A stretch of 64,000 nucleotides of DNA from Verrucomicrobiales bacterium (GCA_002715965.1 PBAL01000010.1:1-64000); one strand, 5' to 3'; positions 36,041 to 44,797 are shown, counted from the stretch's first letter. Translations and numbers: made by a program. The notes: generated by a model not told the origin, from the letters alone.

Positions 36041-36245
36041 CCAACCCACAATGTCTCCGGACACTTGTTCCCGGTCTGAACAGGGCGGGAGATTACACAA
36101 CAATCTGTTCAATCTGGTTCTGTCAAACGAGGAGTTTCGTGCCGCGCCGTACTCAGTTGTGGCTACGCTGTTCACACGCCCCAAGCTGACCCGCCGTTAA
36201 ATCGGCTCGCCACCTCAGGCGGATTGTCGTGAAATCCCTGCGGAC

Positions 36246-36650
36246 ATGATGGTTTTCGATCAACTCATCGGCGGTGGCGATTCCAATGCCATGCCGGTTT
36301 TCCCTTTCGTGTTGATTGCGTTGCCCGACAAGGAAGCCATCTCCACCTACTTCGAATTGCGCGACAGCATTAGTGGGGAAGTTCCAGTCATGATCGGGAA
36401 TTTTGAATCAGCCACCGCACTGCACAAGGGCGTGGCTTACATTCGCTACGGCGCGCGCATCTGGGCGATGACCCACGACACGGTGGAGTGTATCGTCGAG
36501 AACCCGCCGACGACTCGCGACGAAGCAATCACCCTGACGGAGGAACAGTTTATGTATTCCTCCGAGATCGTGCATGAGGGCGTCGGTACGATTTCCAATC
36601 TCCCAGCCACGCTTATCAACGCCCGCCACCGGCACTTCTGGTGGGAATAG
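36246..36650 (+). CDS. Hypothetical protein
   Basis: A 134-residue soluble protein with mixed alpha/beta character (FPFVLIALPDKEAISTYFEL, VPVMIGNFESATALHKGVAY). No signal peptide, membrane helix or known catalytic motif was seen. It is followed 7 bases later by the nitrilase-family amidase and is probably co-transcribed with it, so a role near nitrogen or amide metabolism is possible but only by context. The upstream gap 36041-36245 shows nothing recognisable. Confidence 0.55.
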   Translation: MMVFDQLIGGGDSNAMPVFPFVLIALPDKEAISTYFELRDSISGEVPVMIGNFESATALHKGVAYIRYGARIWAMTHDTVECIVENPPTTRDEAITLTEEQFMYSSEIVHEGVGTISNLPATLINARHRHFWWE

Positions 36651-36657
36651 GATTCCA

Positions 36658-37632
36658 ATGAACAAGATCAAGGCAGCCGCAGTTCAGTTCAATCATCGAC
36701 CGGGCGACAAGGCGTTCAACCTCGGACGCATCGATGAGTTCGTCGCCGAGGCAGCATCGCAATCCGTGGATCTGCTGGTGTTTCCCGAGATGTGCATCAC
36801 CGGTTACTGGCACGTTAGAAATCTCTCCCGTGCGGAGATTGAAGAGTTTTCCGAATCGGTGCCCGACGGAGAATCCACCCAGCATCTTCTTGAACTCTCG
36901 CGTTCAACCGGCATGACCATCGGCGCCGGCCTGGTCGAACAGGATGCCGAGGGGAATCTGTTCAACACCTTCGTCGTCGCCATGCCCGATGGCCGCACGG
37001 AACGGCACCGCAAACTGCACACCTTCATCAGCGAACACATGTTGTCCGGAAGCGAGTACACCGTGTTCGACATCCCGCAAGGTGCACGGGTCGGGGTGTT
37101 GATCTGCTACGACTGCAATATCGGAGAAAACGTCCGCATGAACGCGCTGCAGGGAGCGGAGATCCTGCTCGCACCGCACCAGACCGGCGGCTGCGATTCA
37201 CCGAGCCCGCGGGCAATGGGTGTGGTGGACGCAAATCTGTGGCATGATCGCGAGAACAATCCGGAAGCCATCGAGGCGGAGTTCAAAGGCCCCAAAGGCC
37301 GGCAATGGCTCAAACGTTGGCTGCCCGCGCGCGCTCATGACAATGGACTCTTCGTGATCTTCGCCAATGGGGTGGGAGTCGATGACAACGAAGTCCGCAC
37401 CGGCAATTCGATGATCCTCGATCCCTACGGCAACACGCTGATTGAAACGTGGAAGGCCCGTGATGAAATGATTGCTGCCGATCTCGACCCCACCGTGCGC
37501 GAGATGTGTACCGGCTCACGTTGGATTCGTTCGCGCCGTCCTGATCTCTACGGTCCGCTCGCCGTCCCCACCGGCAAGGAACGCGACACGCGAACGGTTC
37601 GCTTTGCCCGCGAAGCGCCGAAGGATGATTGA
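36658..37632 (+). CDS. Carbon-nitrogen hydrolase (nitrilase superfamily)
   Basis: A 324-residue cytoplasmic amidase. The catalytic triad of the family is present: Glu44 in FPEMCITGY, Lys119 in ERHRKLH and the nucleophile Cys150 in LICYDCN. Length and the SRWIRSRRPDLYGPL C-terminus fit amidases of the N-carbamoyl-amino-acid or beta-ureidopropionase type, but the exact substrate cannot be read. The start at 36658 follows the hypothetical gene by 7 bases. It could serve pyrimidine or amide nitrogen recovery. Confidence 0.82.
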   Translation: MNKIKAAAVQFNHRPGDKAFNLGRIDEFVAEAASQSVDLLVFPEMCITGYWHVRNLSRAEIEEFSESVPDGESTQHLLELSRSTGMTIGAGLVEQDAEGNLFNTFVVAMPDGRTERHRKLHTFISEHMLSGSEYTVFDIPQGARVGVLICYDCNIGENVRMNALQGAEILLAPHQTGGCDSPSPRAMGVVDANLWHDRENNPEAIEAEFKGPKGRQWLKRWLPARAHDNGLFVIFANGVGVDDNEVRTGNSMILDPYGNTLIETWKARDEMIAADLDPTVREMCTGSRWIRSRRPDLYGPLAVPTGKERDTRTVRFAREAPKDD

Positions 37633-37675
37633 CAGCAGGGCTGGTCTTGCAGCCGGTCTTTCGATCTTCTTCACC

Positions 37676-38065
37676 ATGCCCACGTTTTACAAATGTCAGC
37701 GTTGCACCGCCTGTTGTCGCTGGCCTGGACAGGTGAAGCTGACTGACGAAGAGGTTTCCCAAATGTCTTCCCACCTGGAGTTGAGCGAACACGAGTTCAT
37801 CCAGGAATACACTCGCGTCCGTGCCGATCGGCGCGGGCTGTCGTTGAAGGACAAGCCAAACGGCGAGTGTATTCTCCTGGAAGAATCGAAGTGCCGCGTG
37901 CAGCCGGTGAAGCCCCAGCAATGCCGTGACTTCCCCAACCTTTGGAACTTCCCTGGATTTCAGAAAGATTGCGATGCCATTGCGATACCTGTTGATGGGG
38001 AGGAATACCGGAAGAGAGTGAAAGAAGCGACGGGCCGCCATCCCCCCGAGTCTTTTGGTGGCTGA
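37676..38065 (+). CDS. YkgJ-type Cys-cluster protein
   Basis: A 129-residue protein of the YkgJ (UPF0153) zinc/iron-chelating family, identified by the N-terminal CQRCTACC cluster (Cys7, Cys10, Cys13, Cys14) and the later CILLEESKCRVQPVKPQQC, which supplies further cysteines. Family members are proposed to bind an Fe-S cluster or zinc; activity is not known. The start at 37676 puts the cysteine cluster at the N-terminus, as in the family. A short overlap-free gap to the amidase upstream. Confidence 0.82.
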   Translation: MPTFYKCQRCTACCRWPGQVKLTDEEVSQMSSHLELSEHEFIQEYTRVRADRRGLSLKDKPNGECILLEESKCRVQPVKPQQCRDFPNLWNFPGFQKDCDAIAIPVDGEEYRKRVKEATGRHPPESFGG

Positions 38066-38096
38066 CTTTCAGTCGCGAATTCATACAAGCTCACCC

Positions 38097-38900
38097 ATGC
38101 AACAACTTCTGATTCTGGTCACCATTGCGACCTCGCTGGTTTGCACGCGGGCGGCTGAATTTGGCGGCAAGGTCACAAACTTTCATTCCTTCGATCAGCA
38201 CGAGTTCATGCACAACGACCGGAAGTGCTTTGTCGTCGTGCCCCGGAAAGTTGCCGAAGGCAAACCGTGGATCTGGCGTGCGCGATTCTTTGGACACGAA
38301 CCACAAACGGATGTGGCTCTCTTGGAACGCGGCTGGCATGTCGCCTACGTTGATGTGGGTGGATTATTTGGTTCACCGACGGCAGTTGCCATCTGGGACA
38401 AGTTTTACGAATTGCTGACGGAGAAACACGGCTTTGATTCGAAGCCAGCCTTGGAAGGCATGAGCCGCGGTGGACTGATCATCTTCAACTGGGCAAAGGC
38501 CAATCCGAAGAAGGTGTCCGCGATCTATGCCGATGCGCCGGTGTGTGATTTCAAGAGCTGGCCGGCCGGCAAAGGAAAGGGCAAGGGATCGGAGAAGACC
38601 TGGCAGCAATGTCTCAAGGTCTGGGGATTCACCGAGGAGGAAGCCATGAAGGCCAAGGTCAATCCTATCGACGGACTGGAACCGCTGGCTGCTTCAAAGG
38701 TTCCGTTGCTACACGTCGTCGGGGATGCGGACAAGGTCGTGCCGGTGGAGGAAAACACCACCGTTCTTGAGAAGCGCTATCGCAAACTCGGCGGACCGAT
38801 CGAGGTGATCCACAAACCCGGCATCGGACATCATCCACACAGCCTGAAACCGGCCACGCGAATCGTGGAGTTCATTCTCCGGGCAAAGTCTGCGGAGTAG
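38097..38900 (+). CDS. Secreted alpha/beta hydrolase (esterase-like)
   Basis: A 267-residue exported protein with a signal peptide (LLILVTIATSLVCTRAAEF). The nucleophile elbow is EGMSRGGL, the acid is likely in VVGDADKVVP and the histidine in KPGIGHHPHSL. The front part (FVVVPRKVAEGKPWIWRARF) resembles pectin/carbohydrate-esterase-like or peptidase S9-type hydrolases common beside sulfatases in this phylum. Substrate unknown. It ends 19 bases before the convergent pxpC stop. Confidence 0.78.
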   Translation: MQQLLILVTIATSLVCTRAAEFGGKVTNFHSFDQHEFMHNDRKCFVVVPRKVAEGKPWIWRARFFGHEPQTDVALLERGWHVAYVDVGGLFGSPTAVAIWDKFYELLTEKHGFDSKPALEGMSRGGLIIFNWAKANPKKVSAIYADAPVCDFKSWPAGKGKGKGSEKTWQQCLKVWGFTEEEAMKAKVNPIDGLEPLAASKVPLLHVVGDADKVVPVEENTTVLEKRYRKLGGPIEVIHKPGIGHHPHSLKPATRIVEFILRAKSAE

Positions 38901-38919
38901 GCCGGAGATAGCCTGGTCA

Positions 38920-39801
38920 CTATTGAGGTTCGTAGGGACGGAACCGCACGGCTTGATTCGGTCGGCACTGCACCAGCCAGGAAAGATCTCTAGGATCGAC
39001 CATCCCGATTTTCGGATACCCGCCCACCGTCGGCCCGTCGCGCAAGGTGACGATGGGTTGACCGTTGGCCGGCACCTGGATACTCCCGATCCGAACCGGT
39101 TCACTGATGAGATCAATCCTTGGAGCTTCGATCGATTCACCCGCCAGTCGATAGCCCACCCGATCGCTCTGCGACGTCACGCTCCATTCGTTTTCGAACA
39201 AGGTCTCCCGTGCGGTTTCGGGAAACGCATTCCACTGCGGCCCGGGCCAGACGCGCAATACCGGTGGCTTGGCATAATCGCGATGTTCATTCCACGATGC
39301 TCCCCGGCCGCTGATCGAATCGGGCATCTGTAGCCGGCGGTCCTCCAGCCGGCGAAGCATCTTGCCGGCTTCAATCGCCGAACCGATCTCTGAACGAATG
39401 GAGGCGCTGCGGCTGCCAAACGCTTCGTCGGCGTCAAAACCTCCCGCCACCGCCACGTAGATCCAAACGCCATGACGGCTTACGGGGAATTCAAGCTCGC
39501 TTCCTACGGACAACTTGTGCGCGTGCCACACGGGGATGGTTGAGCTCCCGTCCGCGCCGGCGATGGCCAGCCAGCAGTCCTGTCGCACCTTGAAGCGCTG
39601 CCCCTGCATCAACAACTCCAGCACTGGCATGTCCGGCGCGTTGTCCACCATGACGTTGGCCGCGCGCGCTGCGTGGTCGTCCATGGCGCCTCCCATTGGC
39701 ACGCCGAACTTCCGCCAGCCAATGCGACCGCCATCCTGCACGGTGATTCCCATCCCGGAGGAAAGCACCTCCAATACTGCTGAATCCCTCGGGCCACCCA
39801 T
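38920..39801 (-). CDS. pxpC: 5-Oxoprolinase subunit C
   Basis: A 293-residue protein of the KipA/PxpC family (once called biotin-dependent carboxyltransferase). Conserved blocks are VLSSGMGITVQDGGRIGWRK at the start, GGAMDDHAARAAN, then FPVSRHGVWIYVAVAGGFD and the end QPIVTLRDGPTVGGYPKIG. With PxpA and PxpB it opens 5-oxoproline to glutamate using ATP. It follows pxpB on the same strand with a 2-base gap. PxpA is absent from the window. Confidence 0.88.
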   Translation of the reverse strand: MGGPRDSAVLEVLSSGMGITVQDGGRIGWRKFGVPMGGAMDDHAARAANVMVDNAPDMPVLELLMQGQRFKVRQDCWLAIAGADGSSTIPVWHAHKLSVGSELEFPVSRHGVWIYVAVAGGFDADEAFGSRSASIRSEIGSAIEAGKMLRRLEDRRLQMPDSISGRGASWNEHRDYAKPPVLRVWPGPQWNAFPETARETLFENEWSVTSQSDRVGYRLAGESIEAPRIDLISEPVRIGSIQVPANGQPIVTLRDGPTVGGYPKIGMVDPRDLSWLVQCRPNQAVRFRPYEPQ

Positions 39802-39803
39802 AA

Positions 39804-40475
39804 CTATGCCTTCGTGAATCGGACTCGATCGCCCGCCCGCAGGTAAAACTCGCCTTCTTCATTGCCGGGATCGAATAGCTTGACCTCGGTCGAACCGATC
39901 AGGTTCCAACCGCCGGGATTCGGAACGGAATAAACCCCGGTGTGCTCGCCTCCAATCGCCACCGATCCTGCCGGCACCTTCGCGCGCGGACTCTCCAGCC
40001 GCGGAGTGTGCAATCGCGAGTCCAGTTCGCCGAGGTATGGGAACCCTGGCGCGAACCCGAGCATGTAGACCTTGTATACAGTTGCCGAATGAATCTCGAT
40101 CGCCTCCGACTCGGATATGCCATTGTGCTCGGCCACGCGCGCCAGATCCGGACCCTCGTAACGCACGGGAATCTCCTTCACCTCGGCAGAGGGCACTCGT
40201 CGATCCAGAATCTTCTCAAGCTGTTCGATGACCTGGGAGATGGGCCGCTGAACGTGCTTCACGTTCGGCTCGCCAAAGATGAGCAGCACCGAAGTGTAAG
40301 CCAGCACATACTCGCGAAGGCCTCCCGGTGAATTCTCCTCCAGCTCGCGAGAAATCGCGCGGCCACGTTCAAACGCCAGGTCGCCGACTTCATCAGCGAA
40401 GCAGATCAACCACGCATTTGGCCCGTATGGGATGCACTGCACGCGCGGAGCATGTGTAGCCACGTGCGCCTGCAC
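39804..40475 (-). CDS. pxpB: 5-Oxoprolinase subunit B
   Basis: A 223-residue protein of the KipI/PxpB family, with EIHSATVYKVYMLGFAPGFP and YLGELDSRLHTPRLESPRAK, VPAGSVAIGGEHTGVYSVPN and PGGWNLIGSTE as conserved segments. It pairs with PxpC in the ATP-dependent 5-oxoprolinase. The frame opens at a TTG (40475); a GTG at 40463 is an equally good start. It lies directly upstream of pxpC. No LamB/YcsF-type pxpA follows or precedes. Confidence 0.87.
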   Translation of the reverse strand: MQAHVATHAPRVQCIPYGPNAWLICFADEVGDLAFERGRAISRELEENSPGGLREYVLAYTSVLLIFGEPNVKHVQRPISQVIEQLEKILDRRVPSAEVKEIPVRYEGPDLARVAEHNGISESEAIEIHSATVYKVYMLGFAPGFPYLGELDSRLHTPRLESPRAKVPAGSVAIGGEHTGVYSVPNPGGWNLIGSTEVKLFDPGNEEGEFYLRAGDRVRFTKA

Positions 40476-40543
40476 AAGACGAATCCCTACGTAAGAGCGC
40501 GCTGCGCTTCGATCGATGTGTGGACCCGTTCGAGGACCACCGC

Positions 40544-41017
40544 TCAGTTTGCGGCCGGATTGAGTTCTTCCTCTCCCTCGTGATAGTCGGGTGTGGGCTC
40601 TTCAAAGCCACAGGTGCAATCACAGCACATTCCATCCATCATTTCCTCGTCGGTCGGGACACGGCCCAGTTCGAAGGTCTTCTGAACGTGGCGCAGGATA
40701 TGGTCCTGCATTTTGGTGACCGTTTCCTGTGCCTTTACGAAATTCATGGCGATGTCGTTGGTGGTGAAGCCCTGCCGCACCGATTCGAAACGCCCGACTT
40801 CTTCCTCGGTGATCTCTCCGCCCATCTGCTGCTTCTGCTGCAAGATGCCACCGAGTTCGTTCAACATCTGGTATTCATACTTCAGCTTTTCGTCCTGCAT
40901 AAACGCGTCGATGTGCTCGCACATGTCCTTGAATTGCGCGTGTCCGGCAATGGCGCCGCAGAGATCCAGAATCTTCGCCTCGAAGATTTCCTTCGGTGTT
41001 TTGTCCTGATTTTCCAT
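40544..41017 (-). CDS. YlbF/YmcA-like protein with Cys-rich tail
   Basis: A 157-residue mostly helical protein. The region from ILDLCGAIAGHAQFKDMCEH through FMQDEKLKYEYQMLNELGGI and NFVKAQETVTKMQDHILRHV follows the Com_YlbF fold, best known as partners of RNase Y in Bacillus. The C-terminal tail carries GMCCDCTCGFE, four closely spaced cysteines that could bind an Fe-S cluster; YlbF/YmcA of Bacillus are reported to bind such clusters. The start at 41017 is the first sensible ATG. Confidence 0.7.
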   Translation of the reverse strand: MENQDKTPKEIFEAKILDLCGAIAGHAQFKDMCEHIDAFMQDEKLKYEYQMLNELGGILQQKQQMGGEITEEEVGRFESVRQGFTTNDIAMNFVKAQETVTKMQDHILRHVQKTFELGRVPTDEEMMDGMCCDCTCGFEEPTPDYHEGEEELNPAAN

Positions 41018-41261
41018 GTAACGGTCCGGCCAACTTAACATTCCCGTGCCGGAGGGCGAGAGGGATTTTGGCTGGAGGCTTTTTCAGCCCCGTGAGTTCA
41101 GCTGAACTAGCAATGAGCCGATCCGGATCAGGACGTGTTCGAATACGTCCTGGAGCGCCATTGCTCGGCACAGGTGGATTTGGCAACCGTGCTCGCCCAG
41201 TGCTTTTCGGGGTTTCTTGAATGTTCACTCATCAACTCAGGGACCGAAGCTCTTGAAAATT

Positions 41262-41326
41262 CCTGAGCGAGCATCATTGGATTGTAGGGTCATGCCGGAC
41301 AGTGCCCGGCGCTCCGGTTCTCGAAC
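41262..41326. repeat. Dispersed 65-bp repeat, copy 1
   Basis: This 65-base stretch aligns without gaps to 57163-57227 with 11 mismatches by my count. Shared cores include CCTGAGCGAGCA, CATTGGATTG, CATGCCG and CGGCGCTCC. The GCCGGACAGTGCCCGGC part is itself palindromic. It lies between YlbF-like and Nudix genes. Confidence 0.6.
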
Positions 41327-41330
41327 GACC

Positions 41331-41879
41331 TCAGCGTCCGCCACTGGCGCCGCGGAGCGCAGGCCACCGATCCTTGAACAATTGAATGGCCTGACGAACG
41401 GAGGGAAATGCAATCTGGTCCGGATCCACCGAATCGAAGCGGAGGGTGGTCACGGCTTCGACTTCGTCCAGAGCTTGCGCCTTCCCGAAGTCCTTGATGC
41501 GCACCCAGAAAAACAGGTCGAGGACGATGTATTCAGTGTCGCCGTAACGGTAGTAGTTTGGAAAAGAGGCGAGATAGTTCACCTCATTCACTTCCACGCC
41601 CGTCTCTTCACGGGTTTCACGACGGGCGCCGTCTTCGGCAGTCTCGCCGGGATCCATGAATCCTCCCGGCAGACTCAGCTTGCCTTTCGCAGGTTCGTTG
41701 GCGCGTTTGACCAGAAGGATGTGGTCGTCCGGATCAATGAGAATGAGTGCTACCGCGGAAACCGGGTTGATGAAGAGAAGGCGCGAACATTCTTCGCACT
41801 CGAAGGCCGTCGGCCGGAGGCGTCGTATCCTCGGACATCCGCAATGGTAGCATACCTTGAAGGCGGGCTGCCAATCCAT
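41331..41879 (-). CDS. Nudix hydrolase with N-terminal zinc ribbon
   Basis: A 182-residue hydrolase. An N-terminal zinc ribbon (CYHCG and CEECS pairs, residues 10-32) is followed by a Nudix fold whose box runs from GGFMDPGE through TAEDGARRETREETGVEV, with the metal-binding glutamates in REtREEtG. This architecture resembles NudC-type enzymes (NADH pyrophosphatase, RNA decapping), though it lacks the larger NudC N-terminal domain. The start at 41879 is the first ATG before the ribbon. A small secreted protein gene follows four bases upstream on the same strand. Confidence 0.82.
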   Translation of the reverse strand: MDWQPAFKVCYHCGCPRIRRLRPTAFECEECSRLLFINPVSAVALILIDPDDHILLVKRANEPAKGKLSLPGGFMDPGETAEDGARRETREETGVEVNEVNYLASFPNYYRYGDTEYIVLDLFFWVRIKDFGKAQALDEVEAVTTLRFDSVDPDQIAFPSVRQAIQLFKDRWPALRGASGGR

Positions 41880-41882
41880 GAA

Positions 41883-42122
41883 TCAGAATTCCGTGTGCAA
41901 CGAAGCCTGGATGAATGGTGCGCTGAAATCATCGATCCCCCCGTCATGTATGTCACTGTAGATGCCGGGATCGAGCTGAAAGGACATCGCCGTGCGCCGG
42001 GTAAACTGCGCGATGGCCCCAACCCGCAAGCCGATCGATTGCAGTGTGTTGGCGATCTGCGCGAAGACTTGGCTCGCATCGGAGAAGAGAATCGCAACAA
42101 GAAAAACAAGTCGGAGTTTCAT
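41883..42122 (-). CDS. Small secreted protein
   Basis: A 79-residue protein with a clear signal peptide (MKLRLVFLVAILFSDASQVFA) and a 58-residue mature chain (IANTLQSIGLRVGAIAQFTR to QASLHTEF) of possible beta character. Its size and placement suggest a small periplasmic or extracellular protein. It ends four bases before the Nudix start. No family recognised. Confidence 0.5.
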   Translation of the reverse strand: MKLRLVFLVAILFSDASQVFAQIANTLQSIGLRVGAIAQFTRRTAMSFQLDPGIYSDIHDGGIDDFSAPFIQASLHTEF

Positions 42123-42192
42123 AGATCGCGGGAAGCTACGAAACCGAGGCAACGAAGTCAGGCCAAAGTTCCCGGACAACAGGATTGCGTTT

Positions 42193-42282
42193 GTGATTAA
42201 AAGTGGTGGCAACTGCGGACTAAGGGAGAAGACATTCGGTTTCAGTTGAGGCCTCTTTTGCCATTGCCACCACTTCTAATCA
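42193..42282. repeat. MITE-like element, copy 2
   Basis: A 90-base element with terminal inverted repeats: GTGATTAAAAGTGGTGGCAA (42193-42212) and TTGCCACCACTTCTAATCA (42264-42282). The left end is identical to the element at 19857; the interior AGGGAGAAGACATTCGGTT matches the interior of that copy in reverse orientation. No open reading frame inside, so it would need a transposase in trans. Confidence 0.7.
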
Positions 42283-42867
42283 GATGGCGCCAGCCAAAGC
42301 CCGAGGAGTCGGGAAGGCGCTGAACAGAAAGAAACAGAAACGACAACGATGAAACGAACAACTGAACAGTGACGGAAAGACCCCATCCCGACCCCGCGGA
42401 TGAGAGATCCGCTGGGCAAGAACTGACCACTCACCCAAAGCGAGTCTTGGTTGGCGTCCTGAGAAGGCGTCTTCAAGCGTAGACCGCAAACCGTGAAACC
42501 GTGTCATTGATCCTTGAAATAAAGATGAACGGGGAAGCCTTCGTGTTTGTGATAGCGGGGGCCACGCCAAAGCGCCGTCATTGGTTAGGCGTGGCGGTTC
42601 GGATGTTTGCCTTGTGGCGGGTGTGTTCATTTGGGAGCCTTTCGTTAGGTTTTTAGCAAACCCAAGTTGGTATGCCCGTCACACCCTCATCCACAACTTC
42701 TGGTCATATCTCAATCCCATCTCGAAGATGGTCCTTCGCAATGTCACCGGCCCGGACGCTCTGCGCCTCATTGCGACCGCCGCGGGTTGCGAACTCGATC
42801 CGATCATGACCATGGTAGCCCATCGTGATCCCACGACCGGAGGCATCGTGGGCTACGGGATCACTGC
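42283..42867 (+). other. Sparse region with a hairpin and a possible gene remnant
   Basis: From 42283 to about 42620 no gene is visible; a hairpin with 8-bp arms GCCACGCC (42561-42568) and GGCGTGGC (42588-42595) stands out. From about 42640 the + strand translates as LIHNFWSYLNPISK, then MVLRNVTGPDALRLI and VGYGITAY with G/C-rich third positions typical of coding DNA. The frame has no convincing start, and after 42868 it merely runs antisense to the PolX-like gene. It may be the remains of a gene cut by rearrangement. Confidence 0.3.
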
Positions 42868-44619
42868 CTATGCCAGGCGCTTCTGCAGCAGCGCCGAACG
42901 CAAACGCTTCAACGAAAGCGTGTTCACCACATCGTGCTTGGTCAGCCAACCCTTGCGCGCAAGGTGAGCGCCGAAGCGAAGGTTCTGTGCATGTTCAGCA
43001 CGATGTGAATTCGTATTGATGACACACTTCACCCCGCGTTCCCTGGCATACCGCCACATTCGCCAGTCCATGTCCGCGCGCCATGCATGCGCATTGAGCT
43101 CGATCCAGGTCCCGGTCTCGGCGCAGGCATCGATGACCGCGCGTTGATCGACTTTGTAGGCGTCGCGCTGCAGGAGCAGGCGGCCGGAGAGATGCCCAAG
43201 GATTTGAACGTAGCGGTTCTCGGCCGCGGCAATCAGCCGCCTGGTCATCTCGGCCTCGCTCCCGGCAAGCGACTGATGAATGCTGGCCACGACCACATCC
43301 AGTTGCGCGAGGATGTCGTTGGCCAAATCCAGCCGTCCGCCGGCGCGAATATCGACCTCCGTGCCGGATAGCAGGCGAAACGGTCGTTCGGCGTCCTGAT
43401 ACAATTGATTCACCAGTTCCACCTCGTTGATCTGCGCAATGAGTTGGCGATGGTCGATGCCCTTGCCGACGAAGCAGGATTTGGTGTGGTCGGTCACCGC
43501 CCAATAGGAAAACCCAAGGTCGTATGCATGCGAGGCAAGCTCCTTGAGGGTCTGGCGGCCATCGCTCCAATCTGAATGGTTGTGCAGTGATCCACGCAGG
43601 GCCGTCCATTCCACGAGAGGGGGAATCTCGTGCTTCTCCGCGGCTTCAAACTCGCCAAGGTCTTCGCGAAGTTCCGGCGGAATGCATTCCAAGCCCAGGG
43701 CGTAATAGATCTCCTCCTCACCGTGACAGCGACGGGAGTCGATGGAGTGGGTGTCATTTTCAGAACGCGAGAGTCCCCACTCGTTGAGCAGGTAGCCCTG
43801 TTCGCGGGCGCGCTGGGAGAGTTTTTCGAAGTGGGCTCCGTTGCCCGTGTATTTCACCAGCGAAAATGGAAAGGCACGGTCGCTCACCACGCGGATGGTC
43901 GAGCGAAGTCCCCCCTTGAAAATGACACTCGCGACGGCTTCCTCGCGCGAGATCACCTGGTCCACTTCCGCTTGGCTGGTATAGAAATCCAAGACGGCTT
44001 CGGTGTCCGTGGAGGAAACGAGGAATGAAATGCCGGGAACGGTTTCGTTCCAGCGGCGCAATGCTCCAGTCACGCTGCAACGGATCACACATTCCAGCGT
44101 GCGCATGCGTTCGAGAATGGGATTGGCGGTCACCCAGGCAACCTGGAGGTGATGACGATCGGCGTTCGAACGCCAGAAAGTAATCCCGTCGAGCATCTGT
44201 CTCTGAGAACCCTCGTCGAACTGCGGCAACTCGGCGATGCGCCCCGAGCGACAGGCGGCTTCCAGGTCTTCCACCGATTCAACGCCAAGCTTGTCACGCA
44301 AAAGCCGGACGCGTGCGGGTCTGAACTCCGGAAGGTTGGCCAATTCAATCAATCCCGGCGGAACGTGGGAACGCAGATCATCCAAGCGGGGAAAAGTCCC
44401 GTCTTCGATCAACTCGGCGATACCTGTCCGGATTTCGTCGGGCAGTGATTTGACGCTCTCCGGCCAGGCCTCGGGCGGGAGCCACGCAAGCTGCCGCGGG
44501 AGCCGGGCGACTTCGCGGCCGATTTGTTCGTAGGCGTCGGATTCGGTCGATGGACCGTCCTTCAACGCGAGGAGCATGCCGGTATCCCGGAGGATGTCGC
44601 CGATGCAGGTGTTATCCAT
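42868..44619 (-). CDS. PolX-PHP protein with degenerate polymerase domain
   Basis: A 583-residue protein with the layout of bacterial family X DNA polymerases: an N-terminal helical/HhH region, a palm-like region (about 160-330) and a C-terminal PHP domain (about 341-583). The palm motif that should read GSxRR followed by GDxD appears as VTGALRRWNETVPGISFLV (183-201), with no Asp pair. The third-Asp strand is STIRVV instead of the usual xDLRVV. HhH glycines are also replaced (LPEFRPARV). In contrast the PHP motifs persist: LHNHSDWSDG (345-354), VTDHT, GTEVD, ASIHQ, ILGHLSG, with the last metal motif as NTNSH (Asn for Asp). Polymerase activity is unlikely; a PHP nuclease or phosphoesterase activity is possible. 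Start at 44619. Confidence 0.8.
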   Translation of the reverse strand: MDNTCIGDILRDTGMLLALKDGPSTESDAYEQIGREVARLPRQLAWLPPEAWPESVKSLPDEIRTGIAELIEDGTFPRLDDLRSHVPPGLIELANLPEFRPARVRLLRDKLGVESVEDLEAACRSGRIAELPQFDEGSQRQMLDGITFWRSNADRHHLQVAWVTANPILERMRTLECVIRCSVTGALRRWNETVPGISFLVSSTDTEAVLDFYTSQAEVDQVISREEAVASVIFKGGLRSTIRVVSDRAFPFSLVKYTGNGAHFEKLSQRAREQGYLLNEWGLSRSENDTHSIDSRRCHGEEEIYYALGLECIPPELREDLGEFEAAEKHEIPPLVEWTALRGSLHNHSDWSDGRQTLKELASHAYDLGFSYWAVTDHTKSCFVGKGIDHRQLIAQINEVELVNQLYQDAERPFRLLSGTEVDIRAGGRLDLANDILAQLDVVVASIHQSLAGSEAEMTRRLIAAAENRYVQILGHLSGRLLLQRDAYKVDQRAVIDACAETGTWIELNAHAWRADMDWRMWRYARERGVKCVINTNSHRAEHAQNLRFGAHLARKGWLTKHDVVNTLSLKRLRSALLQKRLA

Positions 44620-44797
44620 GGGTGGGTCAGGATCTGCATCATCGGGCCAGGAGGGAAGGGATTCAAAGAAGATTTTCGGGCCGAACGGGTGCACGCACTC
44701 CTCCCCGTGTTCGAATTTCCCCGGAGCTTTGTAATTGGATCAACCCACTCCCGCGATACGCTGCCGGCCAAGTCCCCAATTCTCCCCACCCGCATCC

